Source of the DNA: JAAYBY01 sp964654125
GTDB taxonomy: Bacteria; Bacillota; Clostridia; Saccharofermentanales; UBA5734
Length of the DNA stretch: 54,467 nt
Assembly: GCA_964654125.1 (NCBI GenBank)
Contig: CAZZGG010000006.1
Span: 1-54,467, forward strand
Reading direction: 5' to 3'
How positions within the stretch are numbered: the first letter of the stretch is position 1; each line of letters starts with the position of its first letter. The notes below the pieces were generated by a model. It was given only the letters and a program-made list of their open reading frames with translations, was not told the origin of the DNA and did not search any database. This document shows positions 15,508 through 24,196 of this stretch, piece by piece. Made by a program: the position numbers and the translations under genes.

Positions 15508-18500
15508 TCAGGCCTGCGCTGCCTCTTTTTTGTTCAGCTCTGCCAGGGTCTGGGGTCCACACACACCATCCACAGCCAGACCGGCTTTTTTCTGGAAGGC
15601 ACGTACAGCCTGTTCTGTTTTAGCCCCAAAGCTGCCATCAACCGTCCCCAGCTCATATCCCAGCTGGGTCAGGCGCAGCTGGAGCTGGCGCACATTCTCA
15701 CTTTTATTACCCCGGCGCAGGGTTTGCAGGGCCAGTCCGCCAGCTGGTGTATCTAGTGGTTTTTCTGGCACGGCTGGTGGCGGTGCACTGGCACTGGAAC
15801 TGCCAAACAGACTGGCCAGGGTCTTGGGGCCGGCCCGGCCATCCACAGCCAGTCCAGCGCTTCTTTGATAAGCCAGCACTCCCTGTTCTGTCTTGGCGCC
15901 AAAACTGCCATCGGCAGTGCCGACTGAAAAACCCAGTTCATTGAGACGCAACTGTAAACGCCGGACATTCTCACCCTTACTGCCCCGCCGCAAGGTCACC
16001 TGCAGGGTCGAAGGAGCCAGTACATTAGAACTGCTAGCGCCCGGCTGGGCCGGCGGTTCAGCTTCTGGCTCGGGTTCAGGCTCTGGTTTGGTCTCCGGAG
16101 CTGGGACCGGGCTGCTGGAACTGCCAAACAGACTGGCCAGGGTCTTGGGGCCGGCCCGGCCATCCACAGCCAGTCCAGCGCTTCTTTGATAAGCCAGCAC
16201 TCCCTGTTCTGTCTTGGCGCCAAAGCTGCCATCGGCAGTGCCGACTGAAAAGCCCAGGCTATTGAGACGCAGCTGTAAGCGCCTGACATCCTCGCCCTTG
16301 CTGCCCCGCCGCAAGGTTATCTGCAGGGACGAGGGAGCCAGTACATTAGAACCGTTGTCGCCCGGCTGGGCCGGCGGCTCAGGCTTAGGTTCGGGAGCAG
16401 GGGCCGGAGTTGGTGCTGGTGCGCTGCTGCTAAAAAGGCTGGCCAGGGTCAAGGGTCCGGCCCGCCCATCCACAGCCAAACCAGCGCTTCTTTGATAAGC
16501 CAGCACTCCCTGTTCAGTTTTAGCTCCAAAGCTGCCATCAGCCGTGCCGACAGAAAAGCCCAGTTCATTAAGGCGCAGCTGGAGACGCCTGACATCCTCG
16601 CCCTTGCTGCCCCGTTTGAGAGTTGTTTTTAAGGATGAGGGCGGTGGCACACTGGATGTGCCAGGCGCTGGTGTCGGCTCAGGTTCAGGTTTGGGCTCAG
16701 GGGCCGGAGTTGGTGCTGGTGCGCTGCTGCTAAAAAGGCTGGCCAGGGTCAAGGGTCCGGCCCGCCCATCCACAGCCAAACCAGCGCTTCTTTGATAAGC
16801 CAGCACTCCCTGTTCAGTTTTAGCTCCAAAGCTGCCATCAGCCGTGCCGACAGAAAAGCCCAGTTCATTAAGGCGCAGCTGGAGACGCCTGACATCCTCG
16901 CCCTTGCTGCCCCGTTTTAGAGTTGCCGTTAAGGATGAGGGCGGCGGCACATTGGATGTGCCTGGTGTCGGTTCGGGGACAGGTGTCGGTTCAGGAGCAG
17001 GGCTTGGGGTGGGGTCGGGCTCTACTACCTGGCGCGGAGCGTCACTGGAATAAAGTATCTTATTGGTCAAAGGGCCCGCCTTGCCATCGACTGTCAAGCC
17101 GGCTTTTTGCTGGAAAGAACGGACTGCTATAGTCAGCTGGCTGGAATAAATACCATCTAGAGTCCCTTTGTAAAAGCCCAGTTCCTGGAGTCTTTGCTGG
17201 AGCATGACAACTTCCGGGCCGGTGGCACCGGCATAAGGAGCCCCATCTGCAGCTAGCACACCACTTTGGTAGAGTAGATTAATTTCAGCCTGACCAACTT
17301 TGCCGCTGGCAGGCAGCCCGTTTAGCTGCTGGAAGAGCTGGACGGCTAAAACTGTATGATCACCATAACTGCCGTCAGCATCCAGTTTAAAAGTGTTCAG
17401 ATCGATCAGGCGCTGCTGCAGGACCAGGACTTGTTCACCCTTGTCCCCCCTGGCCAGACCAGCGCTGGTCAGCTTTTTCGTGGCCGCCGCTGCCAGTTTG
17501 TCATAGATCAGCTTTTGCAGGCTGCTGTCAGCTTCACCTGTCTGGGCCCGCTGCATCTTCACCTGCAGGCTGCGCACGGCAAACTCATCTGCTGACGCAT
17601 AAATTCCATCAGCTGCTTGGGCCAGATAACCCAGCTCGATCAAATACTCCTGCAGCTCATGGACATGCTCGCCACTGGAGCCTCTTTTAAGCAGGGGCAG
17701 ATTGCCGCTGACCTGGACAGTAACACTGGCCTGCAGGCCCTGGTGGCTGGCAGTGATCACGGCCTGGCCGGCTTTAAGAGCCTTGAGCTGGCCTTTTTCA
17801 TCAACCTGCACCGTGGCCGGCTGGTTGCTGCTGTATTGCATGGTCTTGTTTTGACCTGCCGGCAACAGGCTAAAAGGGCTGGCCTGGACCTGGTTGATAT
17901 TTAAGTTCAGGGTCTGGAGCGAAGCTGCCACAGCAAGAGGCAGAGCCTGGACCTGGATGCTGCGTTCTGCCAGTATTTCTTTCCCGCGCTCCAGGCTGAG
18001 CACTGCGCTGCCCGGTTTTTTTGCTAGCAGCAAACCCGAGTCTGTCACTGCCAGCACTGCCGGATCAGAACTGGTCAGCTGATAAAGTCCAGCCAGCTCA
18101 TCGCTTAAGCCACTAAAGGGCCAGGCTGCAGCAGAGCCTGGTGCTAGTTGATCTGGCCAAAGCTGATCAGCCAAAACAGTGGAATCTGAATAAACAATGA
18201 TTTCACTGAGGCAAAGCTCTTCAGCCTGGTAGAACCCGAGCAGGGTCCGACCCGGGGCAAGCGCCAGCACCTGGCCATCTGCAGCCAGAGTGGCCACTGC
18301 CGGATTAAGATTGATCCAGATCCTTTCATCGTTTGTGTCATCACCATCTTCTTCTAGTTCTTTTGCATCTGCTTCTTCCAGCAGGAGCTGGCCGGTCTGG
18401 CCGGCTGCCAGAAGCAGAGTCGCCTGCAGGCTGTTTTGCTCCGGCAGCTGCAGCTTAAAGTCAGAGCTGGAGAAGGTCAGGCTGATTGAAGTTTCTATTT

Positions 18501-19824
18501 CATCTATCTGATAAGCTGGTAAATCATGGGTACCTGCCAGGGGCTGGCCCTGCGTGTTCAGGTAGTAATAGCTGCCAGCGGACCAGACCAGCTGGTCCGC
18601 TCCGGCCAGGCGGCCCTCCCGGGTTAGCAGACTGATATTTTCCCCGGTCTGGACCAGGCCTGGCCCACTAGCCCGGCCGTCAGCGGGGTCAAACCAGACC
18701 TGGCTGCCGCCCAGTTCCTGCCAACCGGTCAAGGGCTGGCCCTGGTCATTTAGTAAATAGGCACCGCTACTGGTGTAATAAAGACCGTTTTTCCCAAAAA
18801 CACCTGGCTGCAACTGGCCATTGTCAGCCAGAAGATAGCGCCGGTCGCCACTTTGGACAAGACCTTGCTGCGGCTGGCCGCTTGCGGCCAGATAATAGAT
18901 CTGGCCGGCAATTTCCTGCCAGCCCTGTTGCAAAATGCCGCTGTCGGCAAAATAATAAAGCTGGCCGGAAATGGTCTGCCAGCCAGTCAGGGGTTTAGAA
19001 TTGCTGGCCAGATAATAACGGTTACCTTCAATCGTCTGCCAGCCAGTCACCTTCTGGCCACTCGTCGGATAATAGACTGTGCTGCCGCCGACCTGCTGCA
19101 TGCCGCTTAACCTGCGGCCGTCACTGGCAAACAAATAAAGCCTGCCATCAATCGTCTGTTCCCCTGTGACATACTGGCCGCCCCGGTAATAATATTGTTC
19201 ATGATCCAATGTGACCCAGCCCTGGCTGATATAGGCCAGGTCCGGGTGGATGAACCACCTGGTCCAGTTGCGGTCGGCCAGCCTGGTTTTCACCACACCG
19301 TATTCGACACCACGGGCTTCGATCACTTCATCATTGCCAATATAAATGCCGACATGACCGTTGCGCCAGAGCATGAGCCCGTGGGTGGCCGGCATATTGG
19401 ACAAGGGCCCGTTAACAGTCGACCTGTTATACAAACCATTGGCAGATACATCAGTGGCAGCGGTATACTTCGGGCCCAGGCTGTCATTTTGCCACCACAG
19501 ATAAGCCTTGGCCAGGCCCACACAGTCGGCAGCTCGGCCGCCCAGCCATTTTTCGGCATGCTGGGCCACTGTTCTGCCATCTTTTTTCACTTCAGCAAAT
19601 TGGCTGGGATATTGTTTTATCTTGCTTGTCAGGACACTTTGACTGATAACCTGGCCGTAAGTACCATAGACATAACCCCAGTTTTCCCGCAAGGCCTTAT
19701 GGGCAAATTCAGCAAGGCCGAGATTGGTTGGGTTGGCAGTTGCTTTAATCTCGTGAGGTACAGTTTGAAACAGTAAAAGAAAAAGCAAAAGACCTATTAA
19801 TAAGATACGTGCACGCTTAGCCAT
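15508..19824 (-). CDS. Secreted multimodular NlpC/P60-type cell-wall protein
   Basis: 1438 residues. A signal peptide (about 1-30) precedes an NlpC/P60-like papain-fold domain (about 35-195) with probable catalytic C101 in ADCVGLA and H157 in GHVGIYIG. About ten choline-binding-like (GW...YY) repeats fill 201-430. Two bacterial Ig-like (Big_2) segments follow, about 505-550 and 580-705. Eight PG_binding_1 modules occupy 711-1438, the last five joined by Pro/Glu/Lys linkers. The expected activity is peptide-bond hydrolysis in peptidoglycan, with multiple wall anchors. Four of the C-terminal modules are nearly identical. It is transcribed alone, with its 3' end facing the ABC-F gene. The substrate and exact family are inferred. 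Confidence 0.88.
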   Translation of the reverse strand: MAKRARILLIGLLLFLLLFQTVPHEIKATANPTNLGLAEFAHKALRENWGYVYGTYGQVISQSVLTSKIKQYPSQFAEVKKDGRTVAQHAEKWLGGRAADCVGLAKAYLWWQNDSLGPKYTAATDVSANGLYNRSTVNGPLSNMPATHGLMLWRNGHVGIYIGNDEVIEARGVEYGVVKTRLADRNWTRWFIHPDLAYISQGWVTLDHEQYYYRGGQYVTGEQTIDGRLYLFASDGRRLSGMQQVGGSTVYYPTSGQKVTGWQTIEGNRYYLASNSKPLTGWQTISGQLYYFADSGILQQGWQEIAGQIYYLAASGQPQQGLVQSGDRRYLLADNGQLQPGVFGKNGLYYTSSGAYLLNDQGQPLTGWQELGGSQVWFDPADGRASGPGLVQTGENISLLTREGRLAGADQLVWSAGSYYYLNTQGQPLAGTHDLPAYQIDEIETSISLTFSSSDFKLQLPEQNSLQATLLLAAGQTGQLLLEEADAKELEEDGDDTNDERIWINLNPAVATLAADGQVLALAPGRTLLGFYQAEELCLSEIIVYSDSTVLADQLWPDQLAPGSAAAWPFSGLSDELAGLYQLTSSDPAVLAVTDSGLLLAKKPGSAVLSLERGKEILAERSIQVQALPLAVAASLQTLNLNINQVQASPFSLLPAGQNKTMQYSSNQPATVQVDEKGQLKALKAGQAVITASHQGLQASVTVQVSGNLPLLKRGSSGEHVHELQEYLIELGYLAQAADGIYASADEFAVRSLQVKMQRAQTGEADSSLQKLIYDKLAAAATKKLTSAGLARGDKGEQVLVLQQRLIDLNTFKLDADGSYGDHTVLAVQLFQQLNGLPASGKVGQAEINLLYQSGVLAADGAPYAGATGPEVVMLQQRLQELGFYKGTLDGIYSSQLTIAVRSFQQKAGLTVDGKAGPLTNKILYSSDAPRQVVEPDPTPSPAPEPTPVPEPTPGTSNVPPPSSLTATLKRGSKGEDVRRLQLRLNELGFSVGTADGSFGAKTEQGVLAYQRSAGLAVDGRAGPLTLASLFSSSAPAPTPAPEPKPEPEPTPAPGTSSVPPPSSLKTTLKRGSKGEDVRRLQLRLNELGFSVGTADGSFGAKTEQGVLAYQRSAGLAVDGRAGPLTLASLFSSSAPAPTPAPAPEPKPEPPAQPGDNGSNVLAPSSLQITLRRGSKGEDVRRLQLRLNSLGFSVGTADGSFGAKTEQGVLAYQRSAGLAVDGRAGPKTLASLFGSSSSPVPAPETKPEPEPEPEAEPPAQPGASSSNVLAPSTLQVTLRRGSKGENVRRLQLRLNELGFSVGTADGSFGAKTEQGVLAYQRSAGLAVDGRAGPKTLASLFGSSSASAPPPAVPEKPLDTPAGGLALQTLRRGNKSENVRQLQLRLTQLGYELGTVDGSFGAKTEQAVRAFQKKAGLAVDGVCGPQTLAELNKKEAAQA
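15794..16920 (-). repeat. Tandem repeats encoding four near-identical peptidoglycan-binding modules
   Basis: Units of about 300 and 321 bases repeat in tandem. The stretch 16398-16617 is identical base for base to 16698-16917 (220 bases, offset 300). A second pair, beginning at 15794 and 16115 (offset 321), is nearly identical. The linkers between modules vary more than the modules. The pattern indicates recent in-frame duplication or gene conversion. Confidence 0.95.
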
Positions 19825-19912
19825 AATAAAAGGTCCCCTTTTAGATTTGCTTCTATTTTAACAGGAAAAGGGCCCGCTTATATGACTGTTGTATTACATT
19901 TTCATGACAGTT

Positions 19913-21187
19913 TCATTGCACAGGCTGCCCCAGCCAGGCTAAAGCAGCCATTTTTCCGGCCAGGCGGCCGGATGACCAGGCCCATTGCAGGTTGAACCCG
20001 CCGCAATCGCCATCGATATCAAGCAGTTCACCGGCAGCATAAAGGCCTGCTGTCTTTTTTGACTGCATGGTTTCCCGGCAAAATTCAGCCGTGGCCAGGC
20101 CGCCTGCTGTGACCTGGGCCTGGCGCCAGTCGCGGCTGCCCGTGATCTTGATCGGCCAGTGCTTGACCAGTCCAGCCAGACGGATTAGTTCAGCCTTGCT
20201 GTAATTTGTGACAGGGCTGGCCAAAGGCAAGGAACTGGCCTGGCGCAGCAGGGCCTGGCCAATCTTTTTTTGCAGCAGCCCGGTTAAAAGATGCTCACCT
20301 GTCAAGCTTTGCTGCTGCTCACATCTGTTTATCAGCCAGGTCAGGAGCTGGTCTTGGCTGATCTGGGGCAGGAAGTCAAGCGCCAGCTCCAAACCGGACG
20401 GGTCACGACCGGCCAGCTGGCGGGACAACTGGAGGATAGCCGGTCCGGAAAGACCATAATCGGCAAAAAGGATCTCCCCTGTTTCCTGGCGCAACAGTCT
20501 TGCGCCAGCCCAGAGGCTGGCAGTTCCCTCAACCCGGATGCCGATCCAGGGCCGCACAGCTTTTTTATCAGCTAGCAGCTGGACCAGGGCCGGGTAAGGC
20601 TGGACCAGCTGGTGGCCGCAAGAGGCTGCCAGTTTGTAACCGTCACCCGTGCAGCCAAAAGCAGGTGCTGCCAGTCCACCGCTGGCCAGGATCACCTGGC
20701 TGGCCTGGAATGTGTCAGAGGCTGTGCCGATATAAAAGTCGCCCTGGCGGCTTTTATTCAGCTGTTTGGCTGCCTGGTTTGTCATAAGTGTGATGGGCAG
20801 CGTGGTCAAGGCATGCCGCAAAAGATCAAGGACTGCTGTAGCCTGGTAGCTATAGGGGAAAACCCGTCCATCCGGGTCGGTGCGTAGCATCAGGCCCAGT
20901 TGATTGAACCAGTCTTTGGTGCCGGCCAGATCATATTTGCTGAGGGCCGGCAAGCAAAAAGCCGGCTCCTGGCCGTGGTAGTCGGCCAGGGTCAAAGGAT
21001 CGTGGCTGAGATTACAGCGGCCGTTACCGGTGGCCAGGATTTTCTTGCCCACCCGGTCCAGCTTTTCCAAAAGCAGGACAGAGCCGCCGGTTTTTTTAAG
21101 CTGGCGGCCGGCACTGATGGCAGCTGCCAGGCCGGCAGCGCCAGCCCCGATCACGGCTACCGGCCAGGTTTTTCCTGTCTGGCCCAT
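19913..21187 (-). CDS. BaiN/HI0933-type FAD-dependent oxidoreductase
   Basis: 424 residues. The N-terminal dinucleotide motif is GAGAAGLAAAI (about 14-24), followed by the family-specific KKILATGNGRCNLS segment. The C-terminal GELLDIDGDCGGFNLQWAWSSG motif closes the FAD site. This matches the YhiN/HI0933/BaiN flavoprotein family, widespread and largely uncharacterised; the bile-acid role known for one member should not be assumed here. It starts four bases after pepF, so the two are co-transcribed. Confidence 0.93.
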   Translation of the reverse strand: MGQTGKTWPVAVIGAGAAGLAAAISAGRQLKKTGGSVLLLEKLDRVGKKILATGNGRCNLSHDPLTLADYHGQEPAFCLPALSKYDLAGTKDWFNQLGLMLRTDPDGRVFPYSYQATAVLDLLRHALTTLPITLMTNQAAKQLNKSRQGDFYIGTASDTFQASQVILASGGLAAPAFGCTGDGYKLAASCGHQLVQPYPALVQLLADKKAVRPWIGIRVEGTASLWAGARLLRQETGEILFADYGLSGPAILQLSRQLAGRDPSGLELALDFLPQISQDQLLTWLINRCEQQQSLTGEHLLTGLLQKKIGQALLRQASSLPLASPVTNYSKAELIRLAGLVKHWPIKITGSRDWRQAQVTAGGLATAEFCRETMQSKKTAGLYAAGELLDIDGDCGGFNLQWAWSSGRLAGKMAALAWLGQPVQ

Positions 21188-21191
21188 GCTT

Positions 21192-23012
21192 CTATTCAGC
21201 TGCCAGGATGGCTTTTAACTCGGCCAGGCGCTCTTTAAATTCCGCCATAGCCTCCCGCACCGGCTCCGGACCGGAAAGGTCCACTCCAGCCTTGGCCAGC
21301 AGTTCCAAGGGATAGGCCGAGCTGCCGGATCCCAAAAACTCCAGATAGCGCTGCACAGCCGGTTCTCCTTCATTGACAATCTGGCGGCTGATGGCGACTG
21401 CTGCAGAATAACCAGTGGCATACTGAAAAACATAATATGAATTGTAAAAATGGGGGATGCGCGACCATTCCCATTTCATGTAATCGTCGATCACCAGGTC
21501 CGGGCCAAAATACTGGCGCAGCAGGCCCAGGTAGAGCTGGCAGATACCCTCTGCTGTTAAGGCCTCGCCTTGCTCAGCCTTTTGGTGGGCCAGCCATTCG
21601 AATTCCGCAAACATGGTCTGACGGAAAACTGTCAGGCGGAAACCTTCCAGGAAATGATTGAGTAGATAGGCCTTTTCCTGACGGCCTGCTTCAGTCCCCT
21701 CATCACATTCTTTAAGCAGGGAGCGCATGAGCAAGATCTCGTTGACAGTCGAAGCTATTTCGGCTAGAAAGATCGGGTAATGGGCTTCCGGATAGGGACG
21801 CTTGCTGCTGAACCAGGTATGCAGGCTGTGGCCAAGCTCATGCGCCAGGGTGAAAAGGTCAGACAAGGTGCCGCCGAAGTTAAGCAGGATATAAGGGTGG
21901 GACTTGTAAGTTCCCCAGGAGTAGGCCCCACTGGTCTTGCCAGGTGTTTCATGCACATCTATCCAGCGGCCCTGGAGATTTTTTTCCAGGGCGGCGGCAT
22001 ACTCCGGACCCAGGGGCCCCAGGCCACGCCTGATGATGTCCAGGGCCTGGTCAAAACTGTAGGTGCGCAGGGGCATATCGAGGATCGGCACATAAGTGTC
22101 ATAGATATGCAGGTTATCCAGGCCCAGCCGCTCCCGGCGCAGCTCCAGGTAACTGTTCAAGGTAGCCTGGCCTTCATGGACAGCTTCAATCAAACCACTG
22201 TAAAGACTGTCGGGCAGATTATCGCCAAAGAGGGCCTGGCTCAGGCTGTCCGGGTGACGGCGGGCTGTGGCTTGCAGGATGTCAGCCTTGATCCTGGTCG
22301 CATAAAGACTGGCCAGGGTGTTACCGTGTTCGGAAAAGGCCTGGTGGATCTGGGCAAAGGCCCGGCTCCGGACCTGCCTGTGGCGGTGTTCACGCAGGCG
22401 GCCGAAGACAGCTGGGGTCAAATCAATGGCCTGGCCATTTTCGTCCTCAATGCTGCCTAGTTTTATATCAACATTCTCCAGCATGTTATAGGTCTGGTTA
22501 ATGCCTTCAGCGACAGGGCCAAAGCGGGAAAGCAGGGCTTCTTCAGCTTCCGGCAGGATATGGGGCCGGGTGCGCAGCAGGTTTTCCAGCTGCTGGCGAA
22601 AGGGTGCCAGCTGTGCTTCACCAGCCAGCCAGGAACGCAGTTTTATTTCGTCAATGGCGGCAATCTCCGGCGAGAGGAAGGCTGTGGCAGCGGCTGACTG
22701 GTAGTAAAGGCCGGTGATCCGGTCGGTCATGTCCTGGTACTGGCTCTTGCTGTTATCTTCATCCCGCCGCATCCTGGCATAGACAAAAAGCTCCATCAGA
22801 TCCATATCAAGATCTTCGATCTCAGTCAAGGCTGCCAGCAGGTGCGTAGCTGAAAGTCCCAACTGGCCCTTGTGTGCTGTGATGAGCTCCAGCCGGCGGG
22901 AGCAGGAAGAAAATTCTTCCTCCCAGGCAGCATCGTCAGCAAAAATATCCTCCAGCTGCCAGCGCAGCCTGGCGGGCACTTCACTTCTGTCCTTGTATTG
23001 CTTAATCTCCAT
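21192..23012 (-). CDS. pepF: Oligoendopeptidase F
   Basis: 606 residues. The zinc-binding HExxH is in LAHELGHSLHTWFS, with a downstream glutamate in FLAEIASTVNE. The helical M3B-family architecture is clear. It is a cytoplasmic peptidase that degrades oligopeptides of about 7-17 residues. The ribosome site AAAAAGGA lies before the ATG. It is downstream of the DUF5711 gene by 38 bases. Confidence 0.97.
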   Translation of the reverse strand: MEIKQYKDRSEVPARLRWQLEDIFADDAAWEEEFSSCSRRLELITAHKGQLGLSATHLLAALTEIEDLDMDLMELFVYARMRRDEDNSKSQYQDMTDRITGLYYQSAAATAFLSPEIAAIDEIKLRSWLAGEAQLAPFRQQLENLLRTRPHILPEAEEALLSRFGPVAEGINQTYNMLENVDIKLGSIEDENGQAIDLTPAVFGRLREHRHRQVRSRAFAQIHQAFSEHGNTLASLYATRIKADILQATARRHPDSLSQALFGDNLPDSLYSGLIEAVHEGQATLNSYLELRRERLGLDNLHIYDTYVPILDMPLRTYSFDQALDIIRRGLGPLGPEYAAALEKNLQGRWIDVHETPGKTSGAYSWGTYKSHPYILLNFGGTLSDLFTLAHELGHSLHTWFSSKRPYPEAHYPIFLAEIASTVNEILLMRSLLKECDEGTEAGRQEKAYLLNHFLEGFRLTVFRQTMFAEFEWLAHQKAEQGEALTAEGICQLYLGLLRQYFGPDLVIDDYMKWEWSRIPHFYNSYYVFQYATGYSAAVAISRQIVNEGEPAVQRYLEFLGSGSSAYPLELLAKAGVDLSGPEPVREAMAEFKERLAELKAILAAE

Positions 23013-23050
23013 TTTCCCTATCCTTTTTCCTAACTGGAACAGCTACTTTT

Positions 23051-24196
23051 TCAAGCAGCTAGATCCAGCCTGTAAACACCGTTACTGGCCACTAGATATA
23101 GATTGTCATTATAAAAATCAAAACGGACTAACCTGGCTGGCAAAGCCAGCTCCAGGACGACTTTTTGCTTGTTGCTGTTGATAACAATAATCTGGTCATC
23201 TTGGCCGACTGCTGCATAATCCCCGGCTGCAGCCGGACCGGTCAGGCTGGCAGCAGCCGGACCGGTTGCCTGGAGCTGGCCCTGCGCATCTAAGTAATAA
23301 AGCTGGCTGGGGCTGTCCGGGCGTTGCCTGGCCAAAAGCCAGTAGCCTTCCCGGCTGGCAACCAGATTGGTCAGATTAGAAAACTCATGTTCAAACAAGG
23401 CTTCCTGCTGGGTAAAAGAAAAACCATACAGGCTCTTTTGCCCGTAAAGCAGCAGGTCACCAGCCGGGTTATGCATCAGCAGAGGGGCCAATTCAGCTAA
23501 AGTTGGTTGCAGTTGACCCAGGGCTGTGCCATCCAGGGCAAAGCGCTTGATGATCGCCTGTAAGGCAGAACTGTCGGTATTGATGATGCTGACATCAAAA
23601 TAATCGGCACTGGCAGCGAAATTAACCGCCAGCACATAACCTGACTCAGCAAAATGACAATCATATAGGTGCCGGCCGGTCTCGTCCAGGACACTGACCA
23701 CACCTGTACTCTTTTTTTGCTCCTGAATCAGGGCAATCATCCCTGCCTGGCTCACAGCTGCTCCACTGATCTTGCCGGTCAGGCTGCCCTGATGGACCAG
23801 GCCGGCCCTGTCCAGCATCACATAGTCAGTACCTTCCTGGTCTGCAACCAGCAGCCAGCTGCTATTTTTGACGAGAAAAGGTGCTGTAAAATCAATGTCA
23901 ATGGTAAACATTTCATTACCGGACAGATCAAGCCCACTGATCCTTTCCGGAGTCAGGCGGATGAAGCCATCTTGAAAAGGGTAAATGCTTTGTGCCTGGC
24001 TGCTATCACAGGAAAAACCTGCTGTCAGCTGCTCTGTAGTCTGCTTTTCTGGCCGGCTGAGCTGCCAGGCCTCGTCCTGGGGCAGACGGCTGACAAAAAG
24101 CGCTGTTGCAAGCAAGAGCAGGAAAGCCAGCACAATCAATATGATCAGGCTGGCTCTGTTTTCACGTCTTTTTGGCTTTTTCCTCCTGCCGGGCAT
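23051..24196 (-). CDS. DUF5711-type membrane-anchored beta-propeller protein
   Basis: 381 residues. A basic N-terminus (RRKKPKRRENR) is followed by one membrane helix (about 16-36); the rest is an extracytoplasmic domain of repeated strands resembling a beta-propeller, with recurrent units such as GKISGAAVS and GDYAAVGQDD. This is like DUF5711 proteins of Clostridia. Its ATG directly abuts the stop of the DUF4340 gene (TAAATG), so the two are translationally coupled. Function is unknown; linkage to the exporter suggests an envelope role. Confidence 0.75.
   Translation of the reverse strand: MPGRRKKPKRRENRASLIILIVLAFLLLLATALFVSRLPQDEAWQLSRPEKQTTEQLTAGFSCDSSQAQSIYPFQDGFIRLTPERISGLDLSGNEMFTIDIDFTAPFLVKNSSWLLVADQEGTDYVMLDRAGLVHQGSLTGKISGAAVSQAGMIALIQEQKKSTGVVSVLDETGRHLYDCHFAESGYVLAVNFAASADYFDVSIINTDSSALQAIIKRFALDGTALGQLQPTLAELAPLLMHNPAGDLLLYGQKSLYGFSFTQQEALFEHEFSNLTNLVASREGYWLLARQRPDSPSQLYYLDAQGQLQATGPAAASLTGPAAAGDYAAVGQDDQIIVINSNKQKVVLELALPARLVRFDFYNDNLYLVASNGVYRLDLAA

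Noticed and set aside
15794..16920. Regularly spaced direct repeats resembling a CRISPR array
   Set aside because: Repeat units are about 200-300 bases, in-frame and coding; there are no short repeats with unique spacers and no cas genes.
15893..17053. Several plus-strand open frames of similar sequence within the wall-protein gene
   Set aside because: They are antisense shadows of the repeated peptidoglycan-binding modules; the minus-strand reading gives clear domains throughout.
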